This document shows, piece after piece, positions 10,126 through 19,678 of a stretch of DNA of 64,000 nt. The notes beneath the pieces were generated by a model that saw nothing but the letters and a program-made list of their open reading frames with translations, was not told the DNA's origin and ran no database searches. The stretch's first letter is position 1. Each line of letters opens with the position of its first letter. The translations under genes were made by a program, and so were the position numbers. This DNA is from Azolla caroliniana (lineage: Eukaryota; Polypodiophyta), in NCBI GenBank assembly GCA_043228905.1, contig JBHGNT010000010.1, forward strand, positions 1,984,001 to 2,048,000, in the 5' to 3' direction.

Positions 10126-13100
10126 CAAAAGGGGACAAAACGCGAGATTTTCGGCCAAGGCGGCCAACCCGAGCCCTTGGCAACCACGTGGGCTTGCCCG
10201 GCTTCGTCTTCCACTTCGAGCAAGTCCACCCCATCCACACGAACCACCGTCGCCTTCCGGCCCACCATCTCCGCCGAATGGTCTCGAGCCGTCGGCTCCA
10301 TCTGATCCGCCACACTTGACGATGTTCGCCGAGTCGTTGCCTCCACCCCATCCGCCACGTCCACCGTGATTCCTCGAACCACCGTCTACATCCGGACCGC
10401 CGTTTCCGATGCCCGCGCTTTCTTCCCCGATCGGTCCTCCCGAACGCCGTTGCCGACCCGGTTGCTCTTCTTTTGTCCGCCTCGTATAGCCTCCGGATGC
10501 TCTCCCGATCTCTCCGGCTGCACGCCGGATTCCGCCTTTCCCGTGCCGCACACCTCGGCGTGCCGACTCTCTCCGCTCCGCGATTGCCTTCCGTAGGCTT
10601 TCCCCGTATGTCGATGCTCTCCCCTGAATGCGTGCTCGTGCTTCGGTCCTTCGACGACCCCATCACGCATCTTCCGCCTTCCCTTCGCCTTCCGTGCTCT
10701 TTCGCCGTAGAGCATACCATCATTCCCGTACTCGTTGCTTGGCCCTCATGCGGCCGTATTGCACGTTTCGTATCCCGCTCCTTTTCGCGTACCCCTTTGG
10801 AAAGGTACCTTCCTTTCCCGACCTCCGTGTCGGGGCCCTTCGTGGCTCTCATCATCGCTTCGTCTCGACCCGCGCCCTCTTTCGTCCCGCGCTTGCCTCT
10901 CGAAGGCTTGACCCGACCGTCGTCGTCGGTCACTCGTTGTCGCCCGTTCGCCGTATGCATGCTCGTCTCTTGGCCCTCCACCGGCCGTATTGCATGTGTC
11001 TCGTGTCGCGCTTCCACCGTAGACCCGTCCCCCGCATCGGTCTCCAACTCCTCGCCGCCACCCGCCATCTCCTCGGTCTTCCGTTGATCCGCAACCGCCG
11101 AAGTGTTAAGCATAGGTGTGGAGGGTTCCTTCCGCTCTCGGTCTCCCACCGACTCCTTGTCCTTGCGCCCGCTTGGCCTCCTTCTCACGCTCACCGGCTC
11201 CCACCGTGTGTTGCGACTCGTACACCTCGGCCTCCAATCGTGCCGCTTCGCCTCCCGGTCGGGTCGGATTACCGACCGGCTCGCCTTTCGGTTGGGTCGG
11301 TTCCCGACTCGCTCCTCGATACCGCTCCGATCCTCTCCGTCGGACTCTCCGTATACGCCCATTCCGGGCCCCGTATCCCCTTCTCCGCATGTGCTCTCTC
11401 CGGGCCACGCCTCCTCACGGTCACCGCCCATCTCTCCGGTCTCACGTTGGCATTCGAGCACAACCGCCGAAGTCTCCGGCCCCGGTGTCAAGGGGTCTTG
11501 CCTCCGTCCGCTCCAATCTTCCTTCTCGTTTCCGTTGCCCGCCTTGCCGCCGTCACCTCCCGTCGCACTAAGCCTCATGCCGGCACTCGGGCCGGCCATT
11601 GGAGCCTCTAGGATTGGTGTGGGTAAGGACCCGGCACCGCCGCTCGTTGTCTCCGTAGCCGCTTTCGTTCGGACGTCGTTGTCCGCGGCTCCCCCATCTC
11701 CGATTCCGTAAGCCTCTAGTATGCTTGCCACCACCTCTTCTTCGCCGTTCTCCACATCATTTTGTTTGCCCGCCTCGCCGCCGCCACCGCCCGTCGTTCT
11801 AGGTCTCGTGCCGGCACTCGGGCCGACCGCCGAAGCCTCTAGGGCCGGTGTGTGGAAGGTCGCGGCACCACCGCTCGCCTCCTCTCCGCTCGATGTTTTG
11901 GGCCGCCGTGCCCCGAATCTTCCGCCCACTTTCGAAGTGGCGCTCTCCGCACCGGCCTCATCCTTGGCCGTCCATTCGCCGCAAGACGAGAGGGTTGCTC
12001 GCTCCGCACCCTCTCCCATGTCGTCGTCGTATCGGTTGCCCGCCTTGCCGCCGCCACCGTCCGTCACTCTAGGCCTCTCGCTGGCTCTCGGGCCGGGTGC
12101 CGGAGTCTCTAGGACCGGTGTGTGGAAGGTCGCGACACCACCACTCCTCTCGTCCGTAGCCACCTCCATTCGGACATCGTCGTCCGTGGCTACCCCGTCT
12201 TCGGTTTCGCAAGCATCGAGTATGCTTGCCGCCACCTCTTCTTCGCCGGTCTTCGCGTCATCTCATTTGCCCGCCTTGCCGCCGCCACCGCCCGTCGTTC
12301 TAGGTCTCGTGCCGGCACTCGGGCCGACCGCCGAAGCCTCTAGGGCCGGTGTGTGGAAGGTCGCGACACCATCGCTCGTTTCCTCTTCCTCCTCCATTTC
12401 GCAAGCCTCGAGTATGCTCGCGAAATCCTCGTAGAACGTTTCGGGCAACCGCGTCCCGAAACTTCCGCCCACTCTCGAAGTGGCGTCCATCGCTCCGTAG
12501 ATATCGGCCTCGTCCATGGCCGTTCTTTTTCCCCGAGATGAGAGGGTCGCTTGCTCCGCACCTTCTCTCGTGTCGACGCCGTGGTCGCCCGCCTTGCCAC
12601 CGCCACCGCCTTTCACCATAGGTCTTACGCAGGCACTCGGGCCAGCCGCCGTGATCTCTAGGAATGACGCGTGTAAGGTCGCGGGACCGCCGCTCGTCGA
12701 TGTAATGTCCGTAGCCACCTCCGCTCGGACGTCGCTGTCCGTGGCTACCCCGCCTCCGTATATGCAAGCATCGGTTATGCTTGCCGCCGCCTCTTCCGCG
12801 GTCTCCTTACCGTTGTCTCGGTTGCCCGCCTTGCAGCCGCCACCATTCTTCTCCCTCGGTCTCACGCGGGCGCTCGGGCCGGCCGCCGTGGTCTCTCGGA
12901 CCGGTGCGTGGAAGGTTTCGGTACCGCCGCTTGTCTCCTCCGTACTCGATGATTCGGGCCACCGTGTCCCGAATCCGCCATGTCCGCTCGAATCGGCGAT
13001 CGCCGCCTCACCGTCCCCGACCTCGTCCTCGGTCGTTCTTTTCCCCCATGTCGAGAGGGCGGCTCGCTCCGCACCCTCTCCCGTGGTACCGATGTTCCAT

Positions 13101-13975
13101 TCTCTTTCGGCCTCCGCATAGGCCCCGTCCTCCATGTGTGAGGAAGCTCCTTCCTCCGCGTCCTCCGATCCGCTCGGGCCCGACCCCGCAATAAGCCATT
13201 CTTCGGCTTCGATTTTCGCCATTACGAGCCCGCACGCCTCCCGTATTAGCGCTTGTAGGTCGGGCCCCTCCAAACCGGTTCGCGATGAGCTCTCGTCCGG
13301 CGGCATGGCGTAGTCGGTCGTCGCTCTCTCTTCTCCCCCGCTCGCGGGCCGTGTTGTGGCCGACCGCCTTGCCTCATGTTGCCGACACACCCATTCCACT
13401 TCGGGCCACTCCTCGGTGAGACCATGCGCCCCATAATCGTCTTGAAGCTCGAACATGATGTCCATCCTCTCCTCATGATGGACCGTCTCCAAAAATAGGA
13501 GGACTTTGTCCGCCCCCACCGATCTTCGTTCCCACTCCGAGAGTTGAGAGAAACGACGCTCGAACTCTCGGAATGCCTCTATTGCGCTCCGATGGCGCCT
13601 CGCCGACGCCACCCACCGATCGAACTCTCGCCGACCTCTTACCTCCGATTTCGCGCACCCGTATGCCTCCATTAGAGCCCCTTCAAAGGACTCCCACGAT
13701 TCGTGAGCTTCTTGGAGCTCCTTGACCTCCTCGTACTTTGATGCGGCCGCCGCTCGACGAAAGAACTCTAGCCTCGTCGCTTCGTCCACGCCCATCCTCG
13801 TCATTTCCGCATCGTAGGCTCTCAAAAATTTTGGGTCCTCCTTCCCATCGAACCGGCCGACTAGACGGACCACCCTTTCGACCGCTTGTTGAGCCGCCTC
13901 TCGCCTCGCCCTCTTCCATCCGGCGTCCATCAAGATCTTTGTCATCATCTCCTCGAAGTCGAAGCCTTCTTCCAT
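10100..13975 (-). pseudogene. Giant Gag-like protein with about 100-residue repeats (one stop)
   Basis: The frame 12263-13975 (570 codons) and the frame 10100-12235 (711 codons) are in phase and separated by a TGA at 12263, expected CGA by comparison with sister repeats. About 1290 codons in all. Residues 1-200 are Gag-like (MEEGFDFEEMM at the start, RREFDRW, FERRF, DKVLLFLE, LTEEWPEVEWVCRQ) and align with Gag of the outer Gypsy and of the relic at 31.2 kb. Next come six repeats marked by GPSAxxRPRxxGGGGGKAG with EGAExATLSS and VATDxDVR blocks. The C-terminal third is basic (many Arg/Lys), with a Trp/Arg-rich end that may not be selected protein. No zinc knuckle or enzyme motif is visible. 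The ATG lies 22-24 bp after the primer-like site. Confidence 0.8.
11540..12900 (-). repeat. Coding tandem repeats of the gag-only element
   Basis: A GC-rich block (plus-strand CCGCCTTGCCGCCGCCACCG) recurs near 11541, 11768, 12040, 12276, 12590 and 12826. Spacing is about 230-310 bp. The units keep the reading frame, so the repeats were duplicated in whole-codon steps. Confidence 0.8.
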
Positions 13976-13995
13976 CTCTTTCTCCCTTGCCGCCC

Positions 13996-14013
13996 TTCAC
14001 GTCGGGTTCACCA
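13996..14013 (-). promoter_or_regulatory. Primer-binding-site candidate of gag-only element
   Basis: On the minus strand, four bases after the 5' LTR, the sequence is TGGTGAACCCGACGTGAA. The outer Gypsy has TGGTGAACCCAGCGTGAA at the same four-base distance (23815-23832). The TGG start fits a tRNA CCA end; I could not match the rest to a specific tRNA. Confidence 0.6.
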
Positions 14014-14017
14014 AAGA

Positions 14018-14696
14018 TGTCGCGTTGTTACGCGCGTGCGTGGAGAAGGGCGGAACCACGGGGGTCTAGGACTAAGGAGAAGGGGAGAAGGAATAGGACT
14101 TCGGAATGGAGCTTAGCACAAGAAGAGAAAGAACGAACAAGAGGAAGATGGAGGCCAAATGCTCAACAAGATATATTAGAACCGAAAACCGATTACAAAA
14201 TGGCGGCCGCGTAGGCCGCACCGAACGACTATGATAAACCCGAAACCCTAATCCGACGAAGAAGAAAAGAAACCCTAACTAAGGAACCCTAAACGAAATG
14301 GTATACCTCACTCACACTCAAAAATAAGGCAACCCCCACAATGGTGCTCTTCCTCTCCTTTTATAGCACAAGGAGGGAAGACCGTTACATAAAGGTGCTA
14401 CAAAATATCCCCTTTCAATCAATGGGGATATTTCCCTCGATTTTAGGGGAGGTGGGAAGGATGGGTCTTAACTCCCACCTCTACACGAACTACTATGTAC
14501 CTATCTCTCTCTCTCACGTGGATGTGCGCGCAAAAGCACATCACCTTTACACTTTACAAATCCTAAGGTGCATTTCTAGCACCATACTTATCACTATCGA
14601 TAAATAGAAATACAACATGTTGATGTGCAACGTTGCACATCGCGGGTTTCCTTGCTTCGCTCGGGTTTCCGCCTACGGACGAAAATCTTCACGACA
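14018..14696 (-). repeat. 5' LTR of gag-only element
   Basis: Direct repeat of 9410-10088. It is followed at 14697-14700 by the second ACGT of the target duplication. Confidence 0.95.
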
Positions 14697-14700
14697 ACGT

Positions 14701-16291
14701 GTTGCTGACCGACGAGGGGGAGCCGGAGAGCCTTGAAGAAGCAAAGCATGACACCCAGAGCCGCAAGTGGTTGAGTGCCATGCAGGACGAGATGGATTCC
14801 CTGCATGAGAACCACACATATGAACTTGTGGAGTTGCCGAAAGGAAAGCGGGCACTTCGAAACAAGTGGGTGTTCAAACTGAAACCGGGAGATGCCGGAA
14901 ACCCCCCGAGATACAAAGCCAGGATCGTGGTGAAGGGGTTCCAGCAGAAGAAGGGCGTCGACTTCGACGAGATATTTGCCCCGGTATTGAAGATGACCTC
15001 CATCCGGACGGTGCTGAGCATAGCGGCAAGCATGGACCTCGAGGTAGAACAGATGGACGTGAAGACGGCATTCCTTCACGGTGACCTCGAAGAAGAGATC
15101 TACATGCAGCAACCGGAAGGATTCGAGAAGAAAGGAAAGGAGCACCTGGTATGCCGGTTGAAGAAGAGCCTTTACGGACTGAAGCAGGCTCCCCGGCAGT
15201 GGTACCGGAAGTTCGACTCTTTCATGACCGATGAAGGGTACCACAAAACGCAGTCCGATCACTGCGTGTTTGTGAAGAAGTTCGAAGGAGGAGACTCTCT
15301 AATACTCCTCCTGTACGTAGACGACATGTTGATCGTCGGACGGGACCAGGTCAAGATACGGATGCTGAAGAAAGCGCTTCACCGAACCTTCTCCATGAAG
15401 GACCTGGGTCCAGCGAGGCAAATACTAGGGATGCACATCATCCGGGACCGGAAGAAGAAGCAGTTGTGGCTGTCGCAAGAGAAGTACGTGACAAAGGTGC
15501 TTCACCGGTTCAACATGTCGGAAGCAAGACCGGTCGGGTCAACCCTCCCGACAAACTGCAAGTTGTCCAGCAAGCAAAGCCCCAAGACAAAGGTTGAGAA
15601 GGAGGACATGATGAAAGTACCATATGCCTCTGCCGTCGGAAGCTTGATGTACGCAATGGTGTGTACAAGACCGGACATAGGATATGCAGTCGGAGTGGTG
15701 AGCCGGTACATGAGCAATCCCGGCAAAGAGCACTGGAACGCGGCCAAGTGGATACTCCGATACCTGAAGGGCACGGCAAACGTGTGCCTCCGATTCGGCT
15801 CCGGTAAGCCCGAACTCGATGGCTTTACCGATTCGGACATGTCGGCTGATGCAGATACCAGCCGGTCCACATCAGGATATGTGATGACGTATGCAGGGGG
15901 AGCTGTTTCGTGGCAGTCGAGGCTGCAGAAAACGGTTGCGTTGTCAACAATGGAGGCGGAGTACATTGCGGCTGTTGAAGCCGGCAAGGAAATAATATGG
16001 ATGAAGGACTTCATTAGAGAGCTCGGTATCCGGCAGGAGGATTACCGACTCTACTGCGACAGTCAGAGTGCCATCCACCTTGCGAAGAACGCGGCCTATC
16101 ACTCCCAGACGAAGCACATCCAGCGAAGATATCACTGGATCCAGGAAAGGATAGAAGACAAGGAGTTCGTGCTGACGAAAATCCACACGGACGAGAACGG
16201 ATCGGATATGCTGACCAAGGTGCTCACACCCGACAAGCTGGAAGCATGCCGGAAGAGGATCGGATTGGAGAGGCATCCCATGCCGAAGTGA
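14701..16291 (+). CDS. Copia polyprotein, second part: reverse transcriptase and RNase H
   Basis: Joining 9409 to 14701 keeps one frame (PEHV then LLTDEGEPESL). RT motifs are NKWVFKLKPGD, FAPVLKMTSIR, QMDVKTAFLHGDL, SLYGLKQAPRQWY and YVDDMLIVG. RNase H motifs are GFTDSDMSAD, STSGYVM, STMEAEYIA and YCDSQSAIHLAKN. The stop TGA at 16289-16291 lies directly before the polypurine tract. No stop or frameshift is seen in this part, so the element was recently functional apart from the TAG at 8919 and the nested insertion. Confidence 0.93.
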
Positions 16292-16301
16292 AGGGGGAGT
16301 T
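16292..16301 (+). promoter_or_regulatory. Copia polypurine tract
   Basis: AAGGGGGAGTT lies between the polyprotein stop and the 3' LTR, the usual plus-strand priming site. Confidence 0.85.
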
Positions 16302-16658
16302 TGTTGGGATTACGGTCCCTCCGGATGGGATGGTCGGATGTCCGGAGATGAATGACGGCAAGCCCGGTTGCGGTTACGGAACCGGAGGATGAAGAGTACC
16401 CCGGCTACGGAGCCGGATGATGAAGACCCCGGCTACGGAGCCGGATGATGAAGACCCCGGCTACGGAGCCGGATGATGAATGTACCCGGAGAAAGATCCG
16501 GATGCGGGGACATATTTGTGAATATGTTTGCCAAGGGCCCTTGAGGCTATATTTGTAATTAGCCCGTAAGTCATATGTGTATAAATATGACTTAGGGCAA
16601 ACAGTTTGTTGTTGTTGCTCATTTTTCTGTTTTCACTTAGAGGGAGCGAAGTGAGCAG

Positions 16659-16701
<43 letters not shown>

Positions 16702-16964
16702 GAAGAGGTCGTTGCCTCTGTGTATTACCGCCGCCTGTGGCGAAGACAGTGAGCTCAAGGTTGTTGCCTTGTAGCTTCACCATTGTACATCTCTGTTTAT
16801 AGTGATAGTTGGAGTTTGAGGACTCCCGTGGTTTTTCCCATTTAGGGTTTTCCACGTAAAATATCCTGTGTACTCTTCTCTCTAGTGTCTTCGTGCATTT
16901 TGTATTTTCTGTTTTCTGTGAGTTGATCAGATTCCTCGGTTGTGGCTGAGCACTGTGTTTAACA
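16302..16964 (+). repeat. 3' LTR of Copia
   Basis: It matches 6223-6895 apart from a shorter GA tract and about one substitution. The duplication TGTTG follows at 16965-16969. Confidence 0.95.
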
Positions 16965-18253
16965 TGTTGTTCATCAAAACAGTATTTGCATTCACCATCG
17001 GTGCATTTTCCTCCGTACTTTGTCTTTTTCTCTTCACGAGATCTACAAGAAGATCATGGAACTCCTTCTTCACTATTCTGAATAATTCCCGAAGCGAAAA
17101 TTCTACCCGGCTATCGAGGATTCTCTCTTCGAACACCTTTTCAAGTCCGTTTGTTGTTCGATGTCCAAGGTGAGCTTGAATGTTGGAATCGTCTTTTCTT
17201 TTCCCTTCCCTCCGGAGCTCCAACTTTCCGGTGTCTTCAATGGTCCGACCGCATCATCCATGCGTCGTCGTTTTTCATCCACATACACTTCATGCCATTG
17301 ACATAGCGCATGTACACTCTTCTTATCTACGGGGCACTCCCATCCCATAGCTTCCCGGATACATTCCGCGGCGCTTCAGATTTCATCATGGTCGGCTTTC
17401 TTCGAAATTTCTAACATTTCCGTCCAAAAAGACGCCTTTGCTGCAGATGACTCCCCCACATGTATTCTCGCAGTTGTCGCATAATTGTCTTTCGCCGCGA
17501 TCTCCTCCTCTAGGACCTTCTTCATGCCGCTTTTCTGGAAGTTCGGTCAGAGTGGCTTCCGAGAATCCATTGAATGAATCTGATTTCCCTCGTAGTAGAT
17601 AAGATCTTGTTGTAGTGCCTCCTTGTGCTCGTCACAATCTCTCCGATCATGTTCGGTGCTATCGCACCATATGCATCGATGGTCCATGTACTTGGAACTT
17701 GTGGGACGGTCTTCCATCTTCTTCACCATCGCGATTTTCAGATTCTCCATCTCCTTCAGCAATTGGTCCACCGTGGTTCCGTTGATTCCCTTCTCGGTCG
17801 TAGTCTCCCGAGCCCGCAGTTGATGGTCTTCCGATCCGGATCTTGGTTTCGGAATCGGTTCCGATACCCTCTTTTCTTCATTGGCAAGCCATTGCCCCCT
17901 CTATGTGTATCACGTGATGATATCCCGCACACTTTCCCATGTTTCGGTGAGGCCACTCTCGGTAGTCGTCTCCTCTAGAAGCACTCCAAGATCCTTACGG
18001 TTCCGAACGTCTATGGCTCGTAAGAACAAGATAACTTTGTCTTGTACGAGGATAGCTTGATCTCTCACAGACAACCTCCTGAACCGACTTTCGAATGCCG
18101 AAAACACATCGAGGACCTTCATCACCTTGTCCGGCGTTTCCACCCAATCCTCGAATCCTCTCCGCGTTGCCTTGGAGGAGTCCTCGATAGCGAACGTGAT
18201 CTTTAGTGCCTCTTCAAACGCTTCCCACGTTGGATTTTGTTGTCGTAGCCCGT
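16965..18253 (-). pseudogene. Outer Gypsy gag, central and C-terminal part
   Basis: Minus-strand frames include a Gag segment (17910-18200; FESRFRRLSV, DKVILFLRAI, LTETWESVRDI), a zinc knuckle CIWCDSTEHDRRDC (about 17660), and the region before protease (16927-17348; FSLRELFRIVKKEFHDLL). The order and sequence match the relic at 31.2-32.8 kb. Several stops and frame changes are present. At 16965 the frame runs into 6222 once the Copia and one TGTTG are removed; at 18253 it runs into 23549 once the chromovirus and one CCCGT are removed. Confidence 0.85.
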
Positions 18254-18606
18254 TGTCAAGATTCGAACTCTTGACACGACCATGTTATAATCTACTATTA
18301 TGAGTTAACCAAGATATCTAGTACTAGTTATGTATGTAATTGGTCCTTATTATTTTGCTAGCATCATGTGCATAGTTGCTCCCTTGTAGTATTTACACTT
18401 GGCACATGCATGCATACCTACACGCTCTATTGTAGATTCACATGCGTGCAACAAGTATGCATGCCATGTAGTATAAATAGAGGAGTTCACCTTGAAGGAA
18501 TTCAAGGTGAACAACACCAGTTATGGAGTCTTTCCTTTAGTACTATCTTCTTTCTTGTCCATTTGGTTATCTTCTTGGTTGTCTCTTGAGTTTATGATCC
18601 GTGACA
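18254..18606 (+). repeat. 5' LTR of chromovirus
   Basis: It starts with an 8-bp inverted repeat (TGTCAAGA, spacer, TCTTGACA). TATA box TATAAATAG is at 18472-18480. A 12-bp hairpin (GTTCACCTTGAA, loop GGAA, TTCAAGGTGAAC) lies at 18485-18512. Confidence 0.95.
18485..18514 (+). promoter_or_regulatory. Hairpin and predicted transcript 5' end of chromovirus
   Basis: The hairpin has a perfect 12-bp stem and 4-nt loop. Its right arm plus two bases (18504-18514, AAGGTGAACAA) starts 32 nt after the first T of the TATA box, the usual distance to a plant start site. The same is at 23422-23451 in the other LTR. Confidence 0.75.
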
Positions 18607-18608
18607 GT

Positions 18609-18619
18609 TTGTTCACCTT
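18609..18619 (+). promoter_or_regulatory. Self-priming site candidate of chromovirus
   Basis: TTGTTCACCTT begins two bases after the LTR and pairs over 11 nt with 18504-18514. In the yeast element Tf1 the first 11 nt of the mRNA pair with the primer site in just this way. A tRNA site would start TGG and is absent. Confidence 0.7.
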
Positions 18620-18656
18620 CCCATCCTCATAGCTCTCCCTCTCATAAGCCATAGCT

Positions 18657-19673
18657 ATGTCCGACTCAACTAGTGAGTTAGGCCAAATAATGGTAGCCTT
18701 ACGACAACTACAGCTTGAAAATGAAGCTCTTTGAAATTCTTTACAAGAACTTCAAGTCGGTACCTCCCTATCCTCACAACCCCCGAACCCTAGTCTCCCA
18801 CAACAACCTAGCCTAGAGCCCGATCTTCTACCAACATCTAGCCTAGCTTCGTCACAGTTTCTTGAGCCTAAGGTTAGCCTCCCAGAAAAATTTGATGGAA
18901 CGAGGTCGCGTTTCCGAGGGTTCATCAACCAAGTTCGACTTATCATTCGGCTACAACCTCAACGTTATGGAGATGGTCTTCGACAAGTCGGCCTTGTGGG
19001 CACCCTTCTCTCCGGTCCGGCCCAAGCTTGGTTTGCACCATTGGTAGAAACCTCATCACCTTTATTGGAGGACTTTCCCGCCTTCCTCGCCGAGTTAGAG
19101 GCCACATTTGGAGAGACGGACCGACGACGTACAGCTCTTAACAAGATTTATGCACTCGAACAAGGTTCACGTGCAGCTTCGGTCTATGCTTCCGAATTTC
19201 GACAACTAGAATGCGACGTCAATTGGGATGATCAAGCTTTAGCTGATCACTTTCGGCGCGGTCTTCGAAGCAATGTCAAGAATCTTCTCTTAAACTTTCC
19301 GGAGCCCACCTCGTTATCCCAAGCGATTTCACAAGCAGTCCATTGTGACAATCGTCTTTTCGAATTTCGCCAAGAAGAGCGCCGGACTTGGGTTCCACCT
19401 CATTCACTTCCACGCCACGCCCCGGTCATACAACCCCAAGCATCCTCACACTCGCCTACTTCGGCGGATGCTCCTGTCCCCATGGAAATTGATCAAGCCC
19501 GATTTCGGCCATTGACTGATGCTAAACGACAATTTCAGTGGGCTAATGACTTGTGCATGTATTGTGGCGCCTCCGGTCATGTCGTTCGCCATTGTCCTAG
19601 GAGTACTCGCCCACAATTCCATCGAGCTAACGGACCCCAACATCCTGAAAACGACATCGTTCGGTTGCAGTAG
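18657..19673 (+). pseudogene. Chromovirus Gag
   Basis: Starting at the ATG at 18657 the frame has one early stop, TGA at 18732 (expected CGA), and then stays open to TAG at 19671. Motifs: VSLPEKFDGTRSRFRGFINQ, LLSGPAQAWFAPL, the zinc knuckle CMYCGASGHVVRHC (about 19555-19597). The Gag type is that of chromoviruses; the homologous relic at 56757-57434 shows the same segments. Pol starts five bases later in the -1 frame. Confidence 0.85.
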
Positions 19674-19678
19674 GAGCC

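Larger units (their letters stand above)
9410..14696 (-). mobile_element. Gag-only non-autonomous LTR element (LARD-like), nested in Copia
   Basis: The LTRs are 9410-10088 and 14018-14696, both 679 bp, with three differences by eye. They end TGTCG...CGACA. The duplication is 4 bp, ACGT at 9406-9409 and 14697-14700. It reads on the minus strand. Inside is one long frame (10100-13975) encoding a Gag-like domain plus repeats; no protease, RT, RNase H or integrase is seen. LTR ends, ACGT duplication, primer-site sequence, stem-loop and Gag homology all match the outer Gypsy family, so I infer it is mobilised by such an element. GC content is clearly higher than its surroundings. Confidence 0.93.
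6223..16964 (+). mobile_element. Copia LTR retrotransposon, nearly intact, carrying a nested gag-only element
   Basis: The LTRs are 6223-6895 and 16302-16964, both TGTTGGGATT...TTTAACA, with a perfect 5-bp duplication TGTTG at 6218-6222 and 16965-16969. The primer site TGGTATCAGAGC (6899-6910) matches initiator Met-tRNA, and the polypurine tract is AAGGGGGAG just before 16302. The LTRs differ by GA-repeat length and about one substitution, so insertion was recent. Without the nested element it is about 5.45 kb. The polyprotein (6927-9409 plus 14701-16291) would be about 1357 codons with a single internal stop at 8919. Confidence 0.95.

Noticed and set aside
10473-13194. Long plus-strand open frames (up to 327 codons) opposite the gag-only protein
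   Set aside because: They are Ser/Pro/Arg-rich mirror images of a GC-rich, repeat-built minus-strand frame; no start context or domain supports them.
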